Program-made: the position numbers and the translations under genes
NCBI GenBank assembly: GCA_023253235.1
Contig: JALRHE010000404.1
Location: 1 to 11,721 of the forward strand
Origin: Steroidobacteraceae bacterium
GTDB taxonomy: Bacteria > Pseudomonadota > Gammaproteobacteria > Steroidobacterales > Steroidobacteraceae
Length of the DNA: 11,721 nucleotides
Direction of reading: 5' to 3'
In this document: positions 1-7,337 of the stretch, piece after piece
How the letters are laid out: each line of letters begins with the position of its first letter
How positions within the stretch are numbered: the first letter of the stretch is position 1
The notes under the pieces: model-generated
Told to the model about the DNA's origin: nothing
The model's input: the letters and a program-made list of their open reading frames with translations, nothing else
Database searches by the model: none

Positions 1-397
1 GTACCATAGACTCGGCAATCAACTCCATCCATATTCGCTTGAGAGCCCGGCGCCCTACGCGGTTGCGTTTCAATAATGTCTGACGACGCGCTACTCCTTC
101 GGATACCACGACACGAGCAGTGGCGCTGAACTCTTCCTCAAGCTCGATGAACAGTGTCGTTCCGGACAGGGCGAGCGCAGCAGTGCCAAACGCAGCAACA
201 TCATGAAAGGCTCGTACATCGAGTTTCCATCGCTGCATTTGAGCGAGCGAGTCGGCGACCGTACGTACATCGAAACTGACCGGCACGACGACATGACATA
301 CCGAACCGGTATCTGCGAATGACTCGAGAGAAGATGCGCGTACCTCACCGTCGACGGCGATGAAGACATTTTCGGTGCCGAGATAAGCCCCGATCAT
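1..397 (-). CDS. Degenerate Hsp70/actin-fold (ASKHA) protein, N-terminal part, cut by window edge
   Basis: An open frame of 132 codons starts at ATG 397-395, two bases after the stop of the ExbB-like gene, and runs off the left edge without a stop. I found it by reading the minus strand by hand. The N-terminus MIGAYLGTENVFIAVDGEV resembles the phosphate-1 loop of Hsp70 (IG-D-LGT-N---AV). Residues 36-43 (VVVPVSFD) match the Hsp70 'VPa-F' strand. Residues 61-77 (VRAFHDVAAFGTAALAL) match the 'i-EP-AAAL' helix. Residues 80-98 (TTLFIELEEEFSATARVVV) sit where the second phosphate hairpin (DlGGGT-D) belongs. Catalytic-type residues are missing: Asp is Tyr5 in the first motif and Glu85 in the second, and the GGGT is absent. 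The ATPase may therefore be inactive or altered. Spacing implies co-transcription and probably translational coupling with the channel gene. The family call is inference from motif order; the coding call is firm. Confidence 0.75.
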   Translation of the reverse strand, partial: MIGAYLGTENVFIAVDGEVRASSLESFADTGSVCHVVVPVSFDVRTVADSLAQMQRWKLDVRAFHDVAAFGTAALALSGTTLFIELEEEFSATARVVVSEGVARRQTLLKRNRVGRRALKRIWMELIAESMV

Positions 398-399
398 CG

Positions 400-1200
400 T
401 CACATGCGAACCTGCAAGTTTCGGATGATCTTTTCGTCCAGCCAAGTTTCGGTATCAAGGACTCGCCGCTCCTGTACTCGCTGCAGTTGTTGCATGAGGA
501 ACATCAGCAGGATCGACAAGATCAAAGCTATAAGAGTCGAATTGAAGGCCACACCCAGCCCTTCAGTGACCCCGGAGATATCGCCGGTCACCGCCTTGTG
601 TGCCTGCGAGAGGGCATCGCCGATACCGCGTACCGTACCGATGAATCCGATGGCGGGGATAGCCCAAGCGATGTAGCGCAGCAAGGCGAGGTCCGAATCG
701 AGTCGTTCGGCCTCGGATTGGCAAATTCCGTGAGCCACTGTCGAGGCATCCTGTACGTTACGGGTCGCCCCGAATCGGGCGAGTGCCGCCATCAACGCGC
801 GCGGAACCAAAGCTTCTCGATCTGCAGCCGGTAAGCTCTCGAGTTGTCTGGTGTACTCTCGCGTATCTTCCGGCAGGATGCGAGTGCCGTCCGGTAAACG
901 CAGCACTTCGGCGCGTAGCACCCGTAATTCGCGCTGCTGTACGACGGCTTTGTAGCCGATGATCGCCAGCGCCCAAAGCATCAGAATAATCTCGGCTTCC
1001 TGTTCGTAATCTTTGATGATGACGTAAAACGAACGCTCGGCGACATAGTTGGGATCGGTCACCATTCGTTCCCGATCCGCGCGCAAGGTAGCTTCGGCTA
1101 CGGGACGTATATGCAATACATAGGCCGCATGCACGAACACCGTGACGATCAATAGCGCCACGACCGTGAATAAAAATTCGTTGGGCAACTTTTTGTTCAT
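400..1200 (-). CDS. MotA/TolQ/ExbB proton-channel family protein
   Basis: This 266-residue inner-membrane protein belongs to the MotA/TolQ/ExbB family, whose members form the pentameric channel that turns proton-motive force into work across the envelope. Hydrophobic segments lie at about residues 8-30, 70-87, 172-190 and 215-237. The third carries the family signature (AIPAIGFIGTVRGIGDAL, 181-197). The fourth (GLGVAFNSTLIALILSI, 214-230) matches the last conserved channel helix. A cytoplasmic loop of about 80 residues (88-170) separates the second and third helices. The C-terminus (240-266) is helical and charged. The ATG at 1200 overlaps the stop of the 76-residue gene by four bases (ATGA), with no clear Shine-Dalgarno site, so translation is probably coupled. 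The usual partner, an ExbD/TolR or MotB with a TM aspartate and a peptidoglycan or TonB-box link, is not seen next to it. Family assignment is strong; the output it drives is unknown. Confidence 0.9.
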   Translation of the reverse strand: MNKKLPNEFLFTVVALLIVTVFVHAAYVLHIRPVAEATLRADRERMVTDPNYVAERSFYVIIKDYEQEAEIILMLWALAIIGYKAVVQQRELRVLRAEVLRLPDGTRILPEDTREYTRQLESLPAADREALVPRALMAALARFGATRNVQDASTVAHGICQSEAERLDSDLALLRYIAWAIPAIGFIGTVRGIGDALSQAHKAVTGDISGVTEGLGVAFNSTLIALILSILLMFLMQQLQRVQERRVLDTETWLDEKIIRNLQVRM

Positions 1201-1427
1201 ATATCGACCGGCAGGCTGATGTTGTTATCTGCGGAGTCTCGATATTCCGGTGACTCCTCGTCTGAAAGCTTCGGTGGCGGTACGCGCCGCTCTGTGGATT
1301 CTGCTTCGTTTGTATCGGCAGTCTGGGCAAGCGCCCTCAGCATCATGACGGATGCCAACCAACAGATCAGTGCACTGATGGCAGTCAGCCAAATCAAGCG
1401 CCACGTGCGATTTTGACTACTCTGCAT
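1197..1427 (-). CDS. Small single-pass membrane protein (76 aa)
   Basis: I do not recognise a family. The protein has a short basic N-terminus (R8, R11), one hydrophobic helix at about residues 12-34 (LIWLTAISALICWLASVMML), and a roughly 40-residue acidic tail that should be periplasmic and contains a PPP at 50-52. It overlaps the end of the SUMF1 gene by 11 bases and the start of the ExbB-like gene by four (ATGA). That tight position between two real genes, in a frame that reads as a membrane protein, is the main evidence that it is genuine. Topology (short inside, one helix, tail outside) resembles a shortened ExbD/TolR-like accessory subunit. However, the helix lacks the conserved ExbD aspartate and the tail is far too short for the periplasmic domain. 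It could be a connector between the channel and the periplasmic PEGA/SUMF1 protein. That role is inference. Confidence 0.75.
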   Translation of the reverse strand: MQSSQNRTWRLIWLTAISALICWLASVMMLRALAQTADTNEAESTERRVPPPKLSDEESPEYRDSADNNISLPVDI

Positions 1428-3831
1428 ACCGAGCTACCCTGAAGCCGATCGTTTGTGATGAGCCATCTGCCCCATCGCGCCATGCAAGACGCAGATCACT
1501 GTAATTCACGCTGCGCCACGAACTACCCTTGACGACTCGTCTTGGCGAATCGGCAGGACCGGTCGGATCTTGGCCACCGCCGCTAGCATCGAACGAGCTG
1601 TACGCATCGTGTACCCATTCAGAGACATTACCCGTCATATCGAACAGGCCTAGTGCGTTCGCCGGGTATTTCCCGGGCGGCGCGGCCACGGGGTATTCAT
1701 CCTGCCAGTTGTCGAGTACGCGTGCCATTTCGGCCGCCGCCTCGAGCCCCGCCAGATTGGCGACACCCCCAGGCGGAGGTAAATCGTTGCCCCATTCGTA
1801 GCGCAATGGCGGCGCGTTCTCACCCGCGTAGCGAGCCGCGAACTCCCACTCGGCCTCCGTCGGTAGTCGGTAGCCCGTGCCGACAGGCCGACGTAGAACC
1901 CACTTGCCATCTTTCTTTTCGTACGCCGGCTGTAAGCCCTCTTGTTCCGAAAGCCAGTTGCAGTACTCAACCGCGTCAGCCCATGTCACCGACGTGACCG
2001 GCAAGATATCGAGATCGAGCGTGCGCTTACCGACGAAGCCCGAGGCATGCGCAGACCGGAAGCGACGAAACTCCCCATTGGTCACCTCTCGTGTCCCAAG
2101 GTAGAAGGGCCGCTTCAGTTCGACTCGTCGCAAGAACTCGTTTGCTCGTCGTCCTTGCTCACGACGCTCACTGCCCAGACTCGCTTTGCCCGTCGGCATC
2201 AATCGCAGCAAAGTCCCCGTCGATGATCGAAGCGCTGCCGCGGGCGGCTGCCAGTCAGCCGCACGCCCGATCGGCGTCAGTCGATACTCGACACGTCGGG
2301 CTTCGCCGTTGGACAAATCAACTCGCAATGATTGAGATTGCATACCGTCGGCACGCAATTCCAAGCGATGCTCACGCGCAGGCAGCTTGAGTGTCGCCGG
2401 CGCACGCCCGAGGCTCGTCGACGCCTGGAAAATCTCTGCATCGCTCGGTTCGCCCTGCAGAGACAATTCGACCAAGATCGCTTTTAACGACGGACTCCAC
2501 TCGATTTTGTCCGATGGCTCGGCCAAGACGCGTCGCGAGACGGGCTCGTATCCCTGCAACACCGCGAGCAACTCGTGCTCGACGCCTGGCGCCAATTCCA
2601 CCTGCAAGGGTGTCTTACCTCGATAGACGCCACCGACAGTCACGTCCGCACCTGCCGGCGTCGAGCGGATACGCGCGATAGCATCAGGCGCACCTAATTT
2701 GATCGGTCCGATACGCAGCGTTTCTCCCGCCTTGACGAGAACGACGCTGCGCCAAGGTTTAGCGGCAGCGGCTGTAATCTCCAAGCGATGCACGCCGGCA
2801 GGCAAATCGACGGCGTGCGGCAGCGATACCGGCGCCTCGTCGTTGATTTGTAATTTGGCGGAGGCATGATCAGTCGTGACGTCGATCTTCCCCCAAGACG
2901 ACTGCAGTTTCGCGGTCAACAATTGCCGCTTGCCAAGACCCTCGATCTCGACCGACTGAACAAAATCGAGATGCCTGTCTGCCTTGAGTAGTACGGTCTT
3001 GGTTCCCGAAGGGATCTGGAATTCTCCCGGCACACGCCCCAGCTCGACACCATCGACATATGCGACAGCAGCGACGCCGGCCGTGTCGATCTCTAGCACA
3101 CCGGGCAACGGCTCCAACCGAAACTGCAACTTCAGCATCGAGTCGTGCTGGATATCGATCTCACGCACGATACCGCGATATCCCTCAGCACCAATCCGAA
3201 TCTGGCGCTTGCCCGGCAGCGCAAACACGCTATTCGCAGACGACCAGTCGGGACCGTCCACATTCACAGACGCATTGGCAGGTTCGACGTCGATTTCGAT
3301 ACGCTCGAATTGGAACAAGAATGCGAGTGAACAGATCATGAGCGCACCCGCCACGAGCACGAACCACCATGATCGAACGCTGCGTGAGTCTGCCAGCATC
3401 TGAGGCGATGACTTTTCTGCCGACGAAACCACCGCGACTCTGATCGGCACATCTTGCTGGTCTTGATCGTCGAAGACACTCGATGTGGAGCGTAACGGCG
3501 CGATCGTTCTATTTCCTTCGAGGTGACGTATCGTCAGGAGTAAAGATCCGTCCTCATGCGAAAAACGAGCTCGGGTATCGTCGATCGCCAAAACTGAGCC
3601 GGCTTGAACCGCACGAGCAACGCCTTGCTCTAGAGTTTGCCCATCGATGGTCACCGTCGTCGGTGTAACGGCCTCGATATAAACGGCCTCGCCTTCGGTA
3701 AAAAGACGCAAGGTCTCTCCGTCGGTAAAGCCTGGCATACGAACATCACAATCACTCGTCGAGCCGATCATCAACGGCAACAGCATTGATCGATCGCCCG
3801 CAGGCTCGCGTATCACCACCTGTGTGATCAC
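1417..3831 (-). CDS. Transmembrane FHA-like / PEGA repeat / SUMF1 (FGE-like) protein
   Basis: This 804-residue protein is single-pass. Residues 1-100 look like a divergent FHA domain (IGSTSDCDVRMPG at 22-34, IDG at 62-64, AGSV at 77-80), but the usual GR, SxxH and NG residues are not all kept. A TM helix lies at about 154-176. Residues 177-515 hold about five PEGA-type beta repeats; the clearest (384-440) has STPAGADVTVGGVYRGKTPL. Residues 541-804 are a SUMF1/formylglycine-generating-enzyme domain with GYRLPTEAEWEFAAR (653-667), GLFDMTGNVSEW (728-739), RRVVKGSSWR (764-773) and IGFRVAR (795-801). The two FGE catalytic cysteines are absent: the first position reads Ser774 and no cysteine follows, so a binding role is more likely than sulfatase maturation. 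The start is GTG at 3831, set by GGAGG seven bases upstream; GTGA overlaps the kinase stop. The FHA should face the cytoplasm and could read the neighbouring kinase's phosphothreonines. Confidence 0.92.
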   Translation of the reverse strand: MITQVVIREPAGDRSMLLPLMIGSTSDCDVRMPGFTDGETLRLFTEGEAVYIEAVTPTTVTIDGQTLEQGVARAVQAGSVLAIDDTRARFSHEDGSLLLTIRHLEGNRTIAPLRSTSSVFDDQDQQDVPIRVAVVSSAEKSSPQMLADSRSVRSWWFVLVAGALMICSLAFLFQFERIEIDVEPANASVNVDGPDWSSANSVFALPGKRQIRIGAEGYRGIVREIDIQHDSMLKLQFRLEPLPGVLEIDTAGVAAVAYVDGVELGRVPGEFQIPSGTKTVLLKADRHLDFVQSVEIEGLGKRQLLTAKLQSSWGKIDVTTDHASAKLQINDEAPVSLPHAVDLPAGVHRLEITAAAAKPWRSVVLVKAGETLRIGPIKLGAPDAIARIRSTPAGADVTVGGVYRGKTPLQVELAPGVEHELLAVLQGYEPVSRRVLAEPSDKIEWSPSLKAILVELSLQGEPSDAEIFQASTSLGRAPATLKLPAREHRLELRADGMQSQSLRVDLSNGEARRVEYRLTPIGRAADWQPPAAALRSSTGTLLRLMPTGKASLGSERREQGRRANEFLRRVELKRPFYLGTREVTNGEFRRFRSAHASGFVGKRTLDLDILPVTSVTWADAVEYCNWLSEQEGLQPAYEKKDGKWVLRRPVGTGYRLPTEAEWEFAARYAGENAPPLRYEWGNDLPPPGGVANLAGLEAAAEMARVLDNWQDEYPVAAPPGKYPANALGLFDMTGNVSEWVHDAYSSFDASGGGQDPTGPADSPRRVVKGSSWRSVNYSDLRLAWRDGADGSSQTIGFRVARYAE
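1420..2211 (-). other. SUMF1/FGE-like domain lacking catalytic cysteines
   Basis: This is the C-terminal domain (about residues 541-804) of the FHA/PEGA/SUMF1 protein. The fold motifs of the sulfatase-modifying-factor family are intact, including RLPTEAEWEFAAR and the TGNVSEW block. In true FGE enzymes two cysteines follow the GGS(Y/W) motif; here that stretch reads GSSWRSVNYSDLRLAWRDG, with serine at the first position and none at the second. The only cysteine in the domain is Cys624 in VEYCNWL. Many bacterial SUMF1 domains are non-enzymatic ligand-binding modules. Confidence 0.88.
2287..3303 (-). other. Array of about five PEGA-type beta repeats
   Basis: Residues 177-515 of the same protein divide into about five units starting near residues 177, 243, 313, 384 and 451. 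Each has the pattern of a beta strand, a short 'G-V--G--P' turn, an 'LPAG-H-L' hairpin and a 'GY/GM---' strand. Examples are ALPGKRQIRIGAEGY, IPSGTKTVLLKADRH, LPAGVHRLEI, LAPGVEHELLAVLQGY and LPAREHRLELRADGM. PEGA domains are usually extracytoplasmic spacers or ligand-binding modules. Units 1-3 and 5 are divergent; unit 4 is the best match. Confidence 0.75.
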
Positions 3832-6065
3832 GAGATGGCCTCCGTACAGCGCACGTCAATCACCGGTTGTGGCCCACTCGGTGTAATGTTGATCTCGCGC
3901 CGTACGTCGCGGAAACCCTCACGACTACCTACGACGACGTATCGACCGGGCTTCAACTGCAACTCTTTACGGGTAAATGTGCCGAAGATGCCAATTCGTT
4001 GTACGACGATCCGAGTCTGCCCATCCGACTGGAATACGGTTTTGATCGGCTTCTCGTAAATCTGTAACGAGGCACTCAATTGCTCGACTTGACTACGTAA
4101 AACCGGGGCGTCGTCTTTCACTCTGGCTGCTTCAGCCAATAAACGCTCAGCTTCGCGGCGTACTTCAGGAGATGCCAATCGCACTGGTGCACCGATCAGC
4201 CCGTCGAGTCGTCGAGAAAGCTCCGCTCGTGGCACGACTCGATTCCGTCCCGCGCGTGCAAACTCGAGACTGCGATCCTTGGCGAGCAGACCTTCATACG
4301 CCTTGAGCGCATCGTCCCAATTCTCCGCCCGCTCGAGGTTAAGGATGCGATTTCGCTCTTCTTCGAGATCCGATCGCTCGCCAGCCGCGGCCAGCTCGGC
4401 TTGTAACGCACCGATCTCGGCTCCATCGGCCCGCAAAGTACGTGCGCGTAACAATGCATCACGCGCCGCCTCGGACCGGCCAGAGCGTAGTGCGGCGAGC
4501 GACTCGCCGATAGCGGCAGCATACCGATCGGAACTCAACGCGCGACGAGCTCGCGCTGCACCATCGCGCGCCCGCGTATTTTCTGCATCCGCACGGAGCA
4601 CTTGCTCATACAAGGTAAGAGCTCGCAAATTGTCATATGCCAATTGTGCGGTCTCAGCCTCCACCAAGGCTGGCAATAGCGGACCCAAAGCGACGATACG
4701 AGCAAGCCCGCGAATTGCGGGCGCATGTTCGGGGTCGATCAATAACGCCCGCTCCAGAGATTGGCGCGCAATCTCCAAGCGACCATCGTCAATTGCGGTG
4801 TTGGCCGACTCGATCAACTTGGCGAGCGTCGCCGGACGTTCGTTGGCGACGCGGGTCAGCCGCTGCATCGCAAGGCCAAGTCTATCGAGTGCCAAAGACA
4901 AATCTCGAGCTGAAGAAGCCGCGAGAGCTAACTCGCCCATCGACTTGGCTGCCCCAAACGACTCGCCGCCCCACACGCCAGCCGCTTGCGACTCAAGCTC
5001 TTCGAGCGCACGCGAAAACTCGGTATACCTTTCGTTGAATAAGGCTTGCTGTTGCTTCTCTTCGTCACTGATGCTCGGCGTTGAGTCGGCCGTCACAATC
5101 GAGCCGCTACGACTCACCGACACATCGTCCACCCCGGGAGCAAAACGCGGCAGGAGCCAGAAGGTGATCGCGAGCAAACCCACAGCCGCGATCCCAGCAG
5201 CCCAAGGCAACCAGACGTGACGCGGGTTGGTTTGTGCCACGGCTTGTTCGATCGGCGCCGCTTCGACACGAACCGCCCGGACACTCTCGGGCGATCGAGT
5301 CAACATCGCCAAGTCCTCGCGCAACTCGCGTGCCGTAGCGGGTCGTAGCGCAGGATCGGCCGACAGGCAGCGCTGTAACAATGCATGCAGAACGGGCGGT
5401 ACCGAGTGAACCGGCTTCAGCGCGGGCACCTGGTGTTCCGCTGCGTCGGGTTTGGTTGGGAAATACGGCGGATACGCAGACAGGAGCTCATAGCTCAGCG
5501 CACCGACACCATAAATATCGTCGAGGGTCGAGGGCTCCAACTTTCGGCGTTGTTGGGGGCTCGCACTAAACGGGGAACCTATCGCTCCCGGTGGTGCCAT
5601 GCCGTCGATCGCCGCGATTTCGAAGTCGCTCAAACGAACATGCCCCGCGAAATCGAGCAAGACATTCGAAGGCTTCAAGTCGCGATGAATGATGCCGCGT
5701 GAGTGCAAGTGCTCCAGTACGTCGCAAAGCTCGATCAACAACGGCACGATCTGCGTGTAGCTTTTCCCTCGCAGGGGTCGCAGATCACCCGCGGCGAGCA
5801 CCATCGGCAAAATCATGACCGTCTCGTCACGAATCGGTTCGTCGCAACGGACGACACCAGGGTGATCGAGCCGTTGCGAGATCGAATATTCGCGTTGCAA
5901 ACTCTCCCAACGCGATGGATCCTCGCCCAAGGCGACTTTAAGAGCCACTTCGGTACCGCGACGCTCATCGAGGGCGCGCCAGATCTCGAATCGACCGCCC
6001 TCTGCAAGCGGGCCGAGCAGCACGAATCGATCGACGAGCTTACGGCCCTTGACGAGTACGGTCAC
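3828..6065 (-). CDS. Transmembrane Ser/Thr protein kinase with TPR-like and PEGA-like extracytoplasmic region
   Basis: This 745-residue Hanks-type kinase has its kinase domain at about residues 12-255: VALK (Lys43), helix-C Glu59, HRDLKPSN (127-134, catalytic Asp129, Asn134) and DFE (147-149) in place of DFG. The Gly-rich loop is worn (LAEGGRFEIW, only Gly23 of GxGxxG clearly kept). A TM helix lies at about 284-306. Beyond it, residues 335-670 are alpha-helical with TPR-like units (for example 417-455, 480-512 and 571-605) and Ala/Arg/Glu-rich coiled-coil character. Residues 685-740 form a PEGA-like beta domain (GTFTRKELQLKPGRYVVVG, EGFRDVRREI). The key Lys, Glu, Asp and Asn residues remain, so activity is plausible. 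The start is GTG 6065 with GAGG seven bases upstream, 13 bases after the lipoprotein C stop. Likely substrates are the neighbouring FHA protein and itself. The periplasmic half may sense the envelope through the lipoproteins; that is inference. Confidence 0.94.
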   Translation of the reverse strand: MTVLVKGRKLVDRFVLLGPLAEGGRFEIWRALDERRGTEVALKVALGEDPSRWESLQREYSISQRLDHPGVVRCDEPIRDETVMILPMVLAAGDLRPLRGKSYTQIVPLLIELCDVLEHLHSRGIIHRDLKPSNVLLDFAGHVRLSDFEIAAIDGMAPPGAIGSPFSASPQQRRKLEPSTLDDIYGVGALSYELLSAYPPYFPTKPDAAEHQVPALKPVHSVPPVLHALLQRCLSADPALRPATARELREDLAMLTRSPESVRAVRVEAAPIEQAVAQTNPRHVWLPWAAGIAAVGLLAITFWLLPRFAPGVDDVSVSRSGSIVTADSTPSISDEEKQQQALFNERYTEFSRALEELESQAAGVWGGESFGAAKSMGELALAASSARDLSLALDRLGLAMQRLTRVANERPATLAKLIESANTAIDDGRLEIARQSLERALLIDPEHAPAIRGLARIVALGPLLPALVEAETAQLAYDNLRALTLYEQVLRADAENTRARDGAARARRALSSDRYAAAIGESLAALRSGRSEAARDALLRARTLRADGAEIGALQAELAAAGERSDLEEERNRILNLERAENWDDALKAYEGLLAKDRSLEFARAGRNRVVPRAELSRRLDGLIGAPVRLASPEVRREAERLLAEAARVKDDAPVLRSQVEQLSASLQIYEKPIKTVFQSDGQTRIVVQRIGIFGTFTRKELQLKPGRYVVVGSREGFRDVRREINITPSGPQPVIDVRCTEAIS
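3839..3843 (-). promoter_or_regulatory. Ribosome-binding site that sets the GTG start of the SUMF1 gene
   Basis: GGAGG on the minus strand lies seven bases before GTG 3831-3829, inside the last codons of the kinase gene. It supports the non-ATG start and independent re-initiation at the four-base GTGA overlap. Confidence 0.75.
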
Positions 6066-6072
6066 GTCCGAG

Positions 6073-6076
6073 CCTC
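6073..6076 (-). promoter_or_regulatory. Ribosome-binding site of the kinase gene
   Basis: GAGG on the minus strand lies seven bases before the GTG at 6065-6063, in the 13-base gap after the stop of lipoprotein C. It supports the GTG start. Confidence 0.6.
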
Positions 6077-6078
6077 GA

Positions 6079-7302
6079 TCAAGGATTGGGCGCGGGCAAA
6101 TTGTCTTCCCGATAGATCGCAGCGAGCAGACGACGCCACTCGCGATACTGCTCCTCAGCGGTTCCGGTGAGCTTCAAGGTGCGACCCTCGACCTCGACGG
6201 TTTGGGCAGCAGCCTCACTACTGAAACTGGCAGCCAATTCTTTGACTTCCTGAGCAGCCACCTTGGCATCGGAGAATTTCTGAATGCCAGACATGACAGC
6301 CGCTACGCCACCCACAGCGCCAGCCGTGCGGACTGCACTATCGATACGTCGGCAGTTGTAGTCCGTCGAAGCGCAATTGCTGCTTGCGAAAATACTACCG
6401 AGAACGGCAGCCGCACCAAGAGCGGTCCGAGTCATTGCTTGGGTGCGGGCCTTGTCCTCGCGTTCTATGGCTTCGCGACTGGTGCGGCGAAAACTGCCGT
6501 ACGGATCGAATAGCTTGTCCGAGAACTCCTGGGTGTAGCCATCAAGCGTATCGATGACTGCAGCATCACGTTCACGAATCTTCGAGATTCGTACGACCGC
6601 CGGATCGCTTTCTGCCGGCAGTCTCGTCAAGCGGTAGCGTCCATCAGTCGACTTCTGCAGATAGCCGTCGAAAGAGCGCGGATCAAGGTCTTGGGCAAAG
6701 CGCAGTTGCGCAATATGGCGTAACTCGCGTTTCTCTGCTGAGGACAGCGCATCACGCGCTGTCACGAGATCATTGGCAATCTGCGAATAGACGTTCTGAA
6801 ACGGATCGCGAGCACGCAACGAGGCGTCGGTCTTGTATGCCCCGAGGTCGGCATCGCTCGAATACAGGCGATCTTTGATCCAGACTCGACCCGACGCATC
6901 GATCGCTGTAATTGCAAGCTCGAGACGAGAACCGGTTGACTCGACGATCTTGCCAGTCACGACCACGTCCACGAACTGAACCGCTTCGGGCACCACGCGC
7001 ACAGCGCCCCACTGCCCGGACGTTTCCAGCGTTGTTCGTAACCGCATCGGTAGAAGTCGCGACTCGGCAGAACGAACGTCAGGATAGATGCGTCTCTTGT
7101 CGAGCGCCTCTTCGTCGTTGGCAAGGCTAGCGGGCACGCCGGGGTCGAAGTGTCGCAGAGCCACGTCCAGCAACTCCGCTTCCGGAATTTGAACCTTGGC
7201 CTGAACAGCCTCTAGCTTCGCCAGAGGACGTGTTTCTTTGACTACGCAACCGTTCAGCAGGGCTGCAAAACCCAGCACGACGGCGACGACCATTCTCTTC
7301 AT
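6079..7302 (-). CDS. Lipoprotein C, envelope component of the kinase operon (407 aa)
   Basis: I do not recognise a named family. I chose ATG 7302 because AAGGAG lies nine bases upstream and it opens a clean lipoprotein signal peptide: MKRM, a hydrophobic core, and lipobox LNGC with Cys19. Residue 20 is Val, so there is no inner-membrane retention Asp. A longer frame begins at 7338, overlapping the previous stop as TAATG, but would put 12 polar residues before the signal. Residues 70-145 resemble the alpha/beta 'secretin/LptE-like' lipoprotein type, with a block of predicted strands (FVDVVVTGKIVES, RLELAITAIDASGRVWI). A helical region follows. Two Gly/Ala-rich hydrophobic stretches (293-306 and 325-340) flank a Cys310/Cys317 pair and could be membrane-inserting or glycine-zipper segments. 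Position directly ahead of the kinase suggests a sensor or an outer-membrane anchor for its periplasmic part; this role is inference. Confidence 0.85.
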   Translation of the reverse strand: MKRMVVAVVLGFAALLNGCVVKETRPLAKLEAVQAKVQIPEAELLDVALRHFDPGVPASLANDEEALDKRRIYPDVRSAESRLLPMRLRTTLETSGQWGAVRVVPEAVQFVDVVVTGKIVESTGSRLELAITAIDASGRVWIKDRLYSSDADLGAYKTDASLRARDPFQNVYSQIANDLVTARDALSSAEKRELRHIAQLRFAQDLDPRSFDGYLQKSTDGRYRLTRLPAESDPAVVRISKIRERDAAVIDTLDGYTQEFSDKLFDPYGSFRRTSREAIEREDKARTQAMTRTALGAAAVLGSIFASSNCASTDYNCRRIDSAVRTAGAVGGVAAVMSGIQKFSDAKVAAQEVKELAASFSSEAAAQTVEVEGRTLKLTGTAEEQYREWRRLLAAIYREDNLPAPNP

Positions 7303-7311
7303 GCGTTGCTG

Positions 7312-7317
7312 CTCCTT
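7312..7317 (-). promoter_or_regulatory. Ribosome-binding site deciding the start of lipoprotein C
   Basis: AAGGAG on the minus strand lies nine bases before ATG 7302-7300. It is a near-perfect Shine-Dalgarno sequence and favours this start over the upstream in-frame ATG at 7338. Confidence 0.75.
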
Positions 7318-7337
7318 AGCTACGCTCACGACCGGCA

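Noticed and set aside
91..369. 92-codon minus-strand frame at the left edge
   Set aside because: The overlapping frame from 397, which runs off the edge, gives a sensible Hsp70-like protein directly coupled to the channel gene, whereas this frame is Ser/Arg-rich with no motif.
758..1330. 190-codon minus-strand frame overlapping the ExbB-like and 76-residue genes
   Set aside because: It is Arg/Ser-rich and would conflict with the clear four-helix channel protein in the other frame.
4279..5220. Long plus-strand open frame (313 codons) opposite the kinase gene
   Set aside because: Its product is Ala/Ser/Arg-rich with no recognisable motif, and it lies antisense to an Ala/Arg/Glu-rich helical region with clear TPR-like coding. 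It is a composition shadow.
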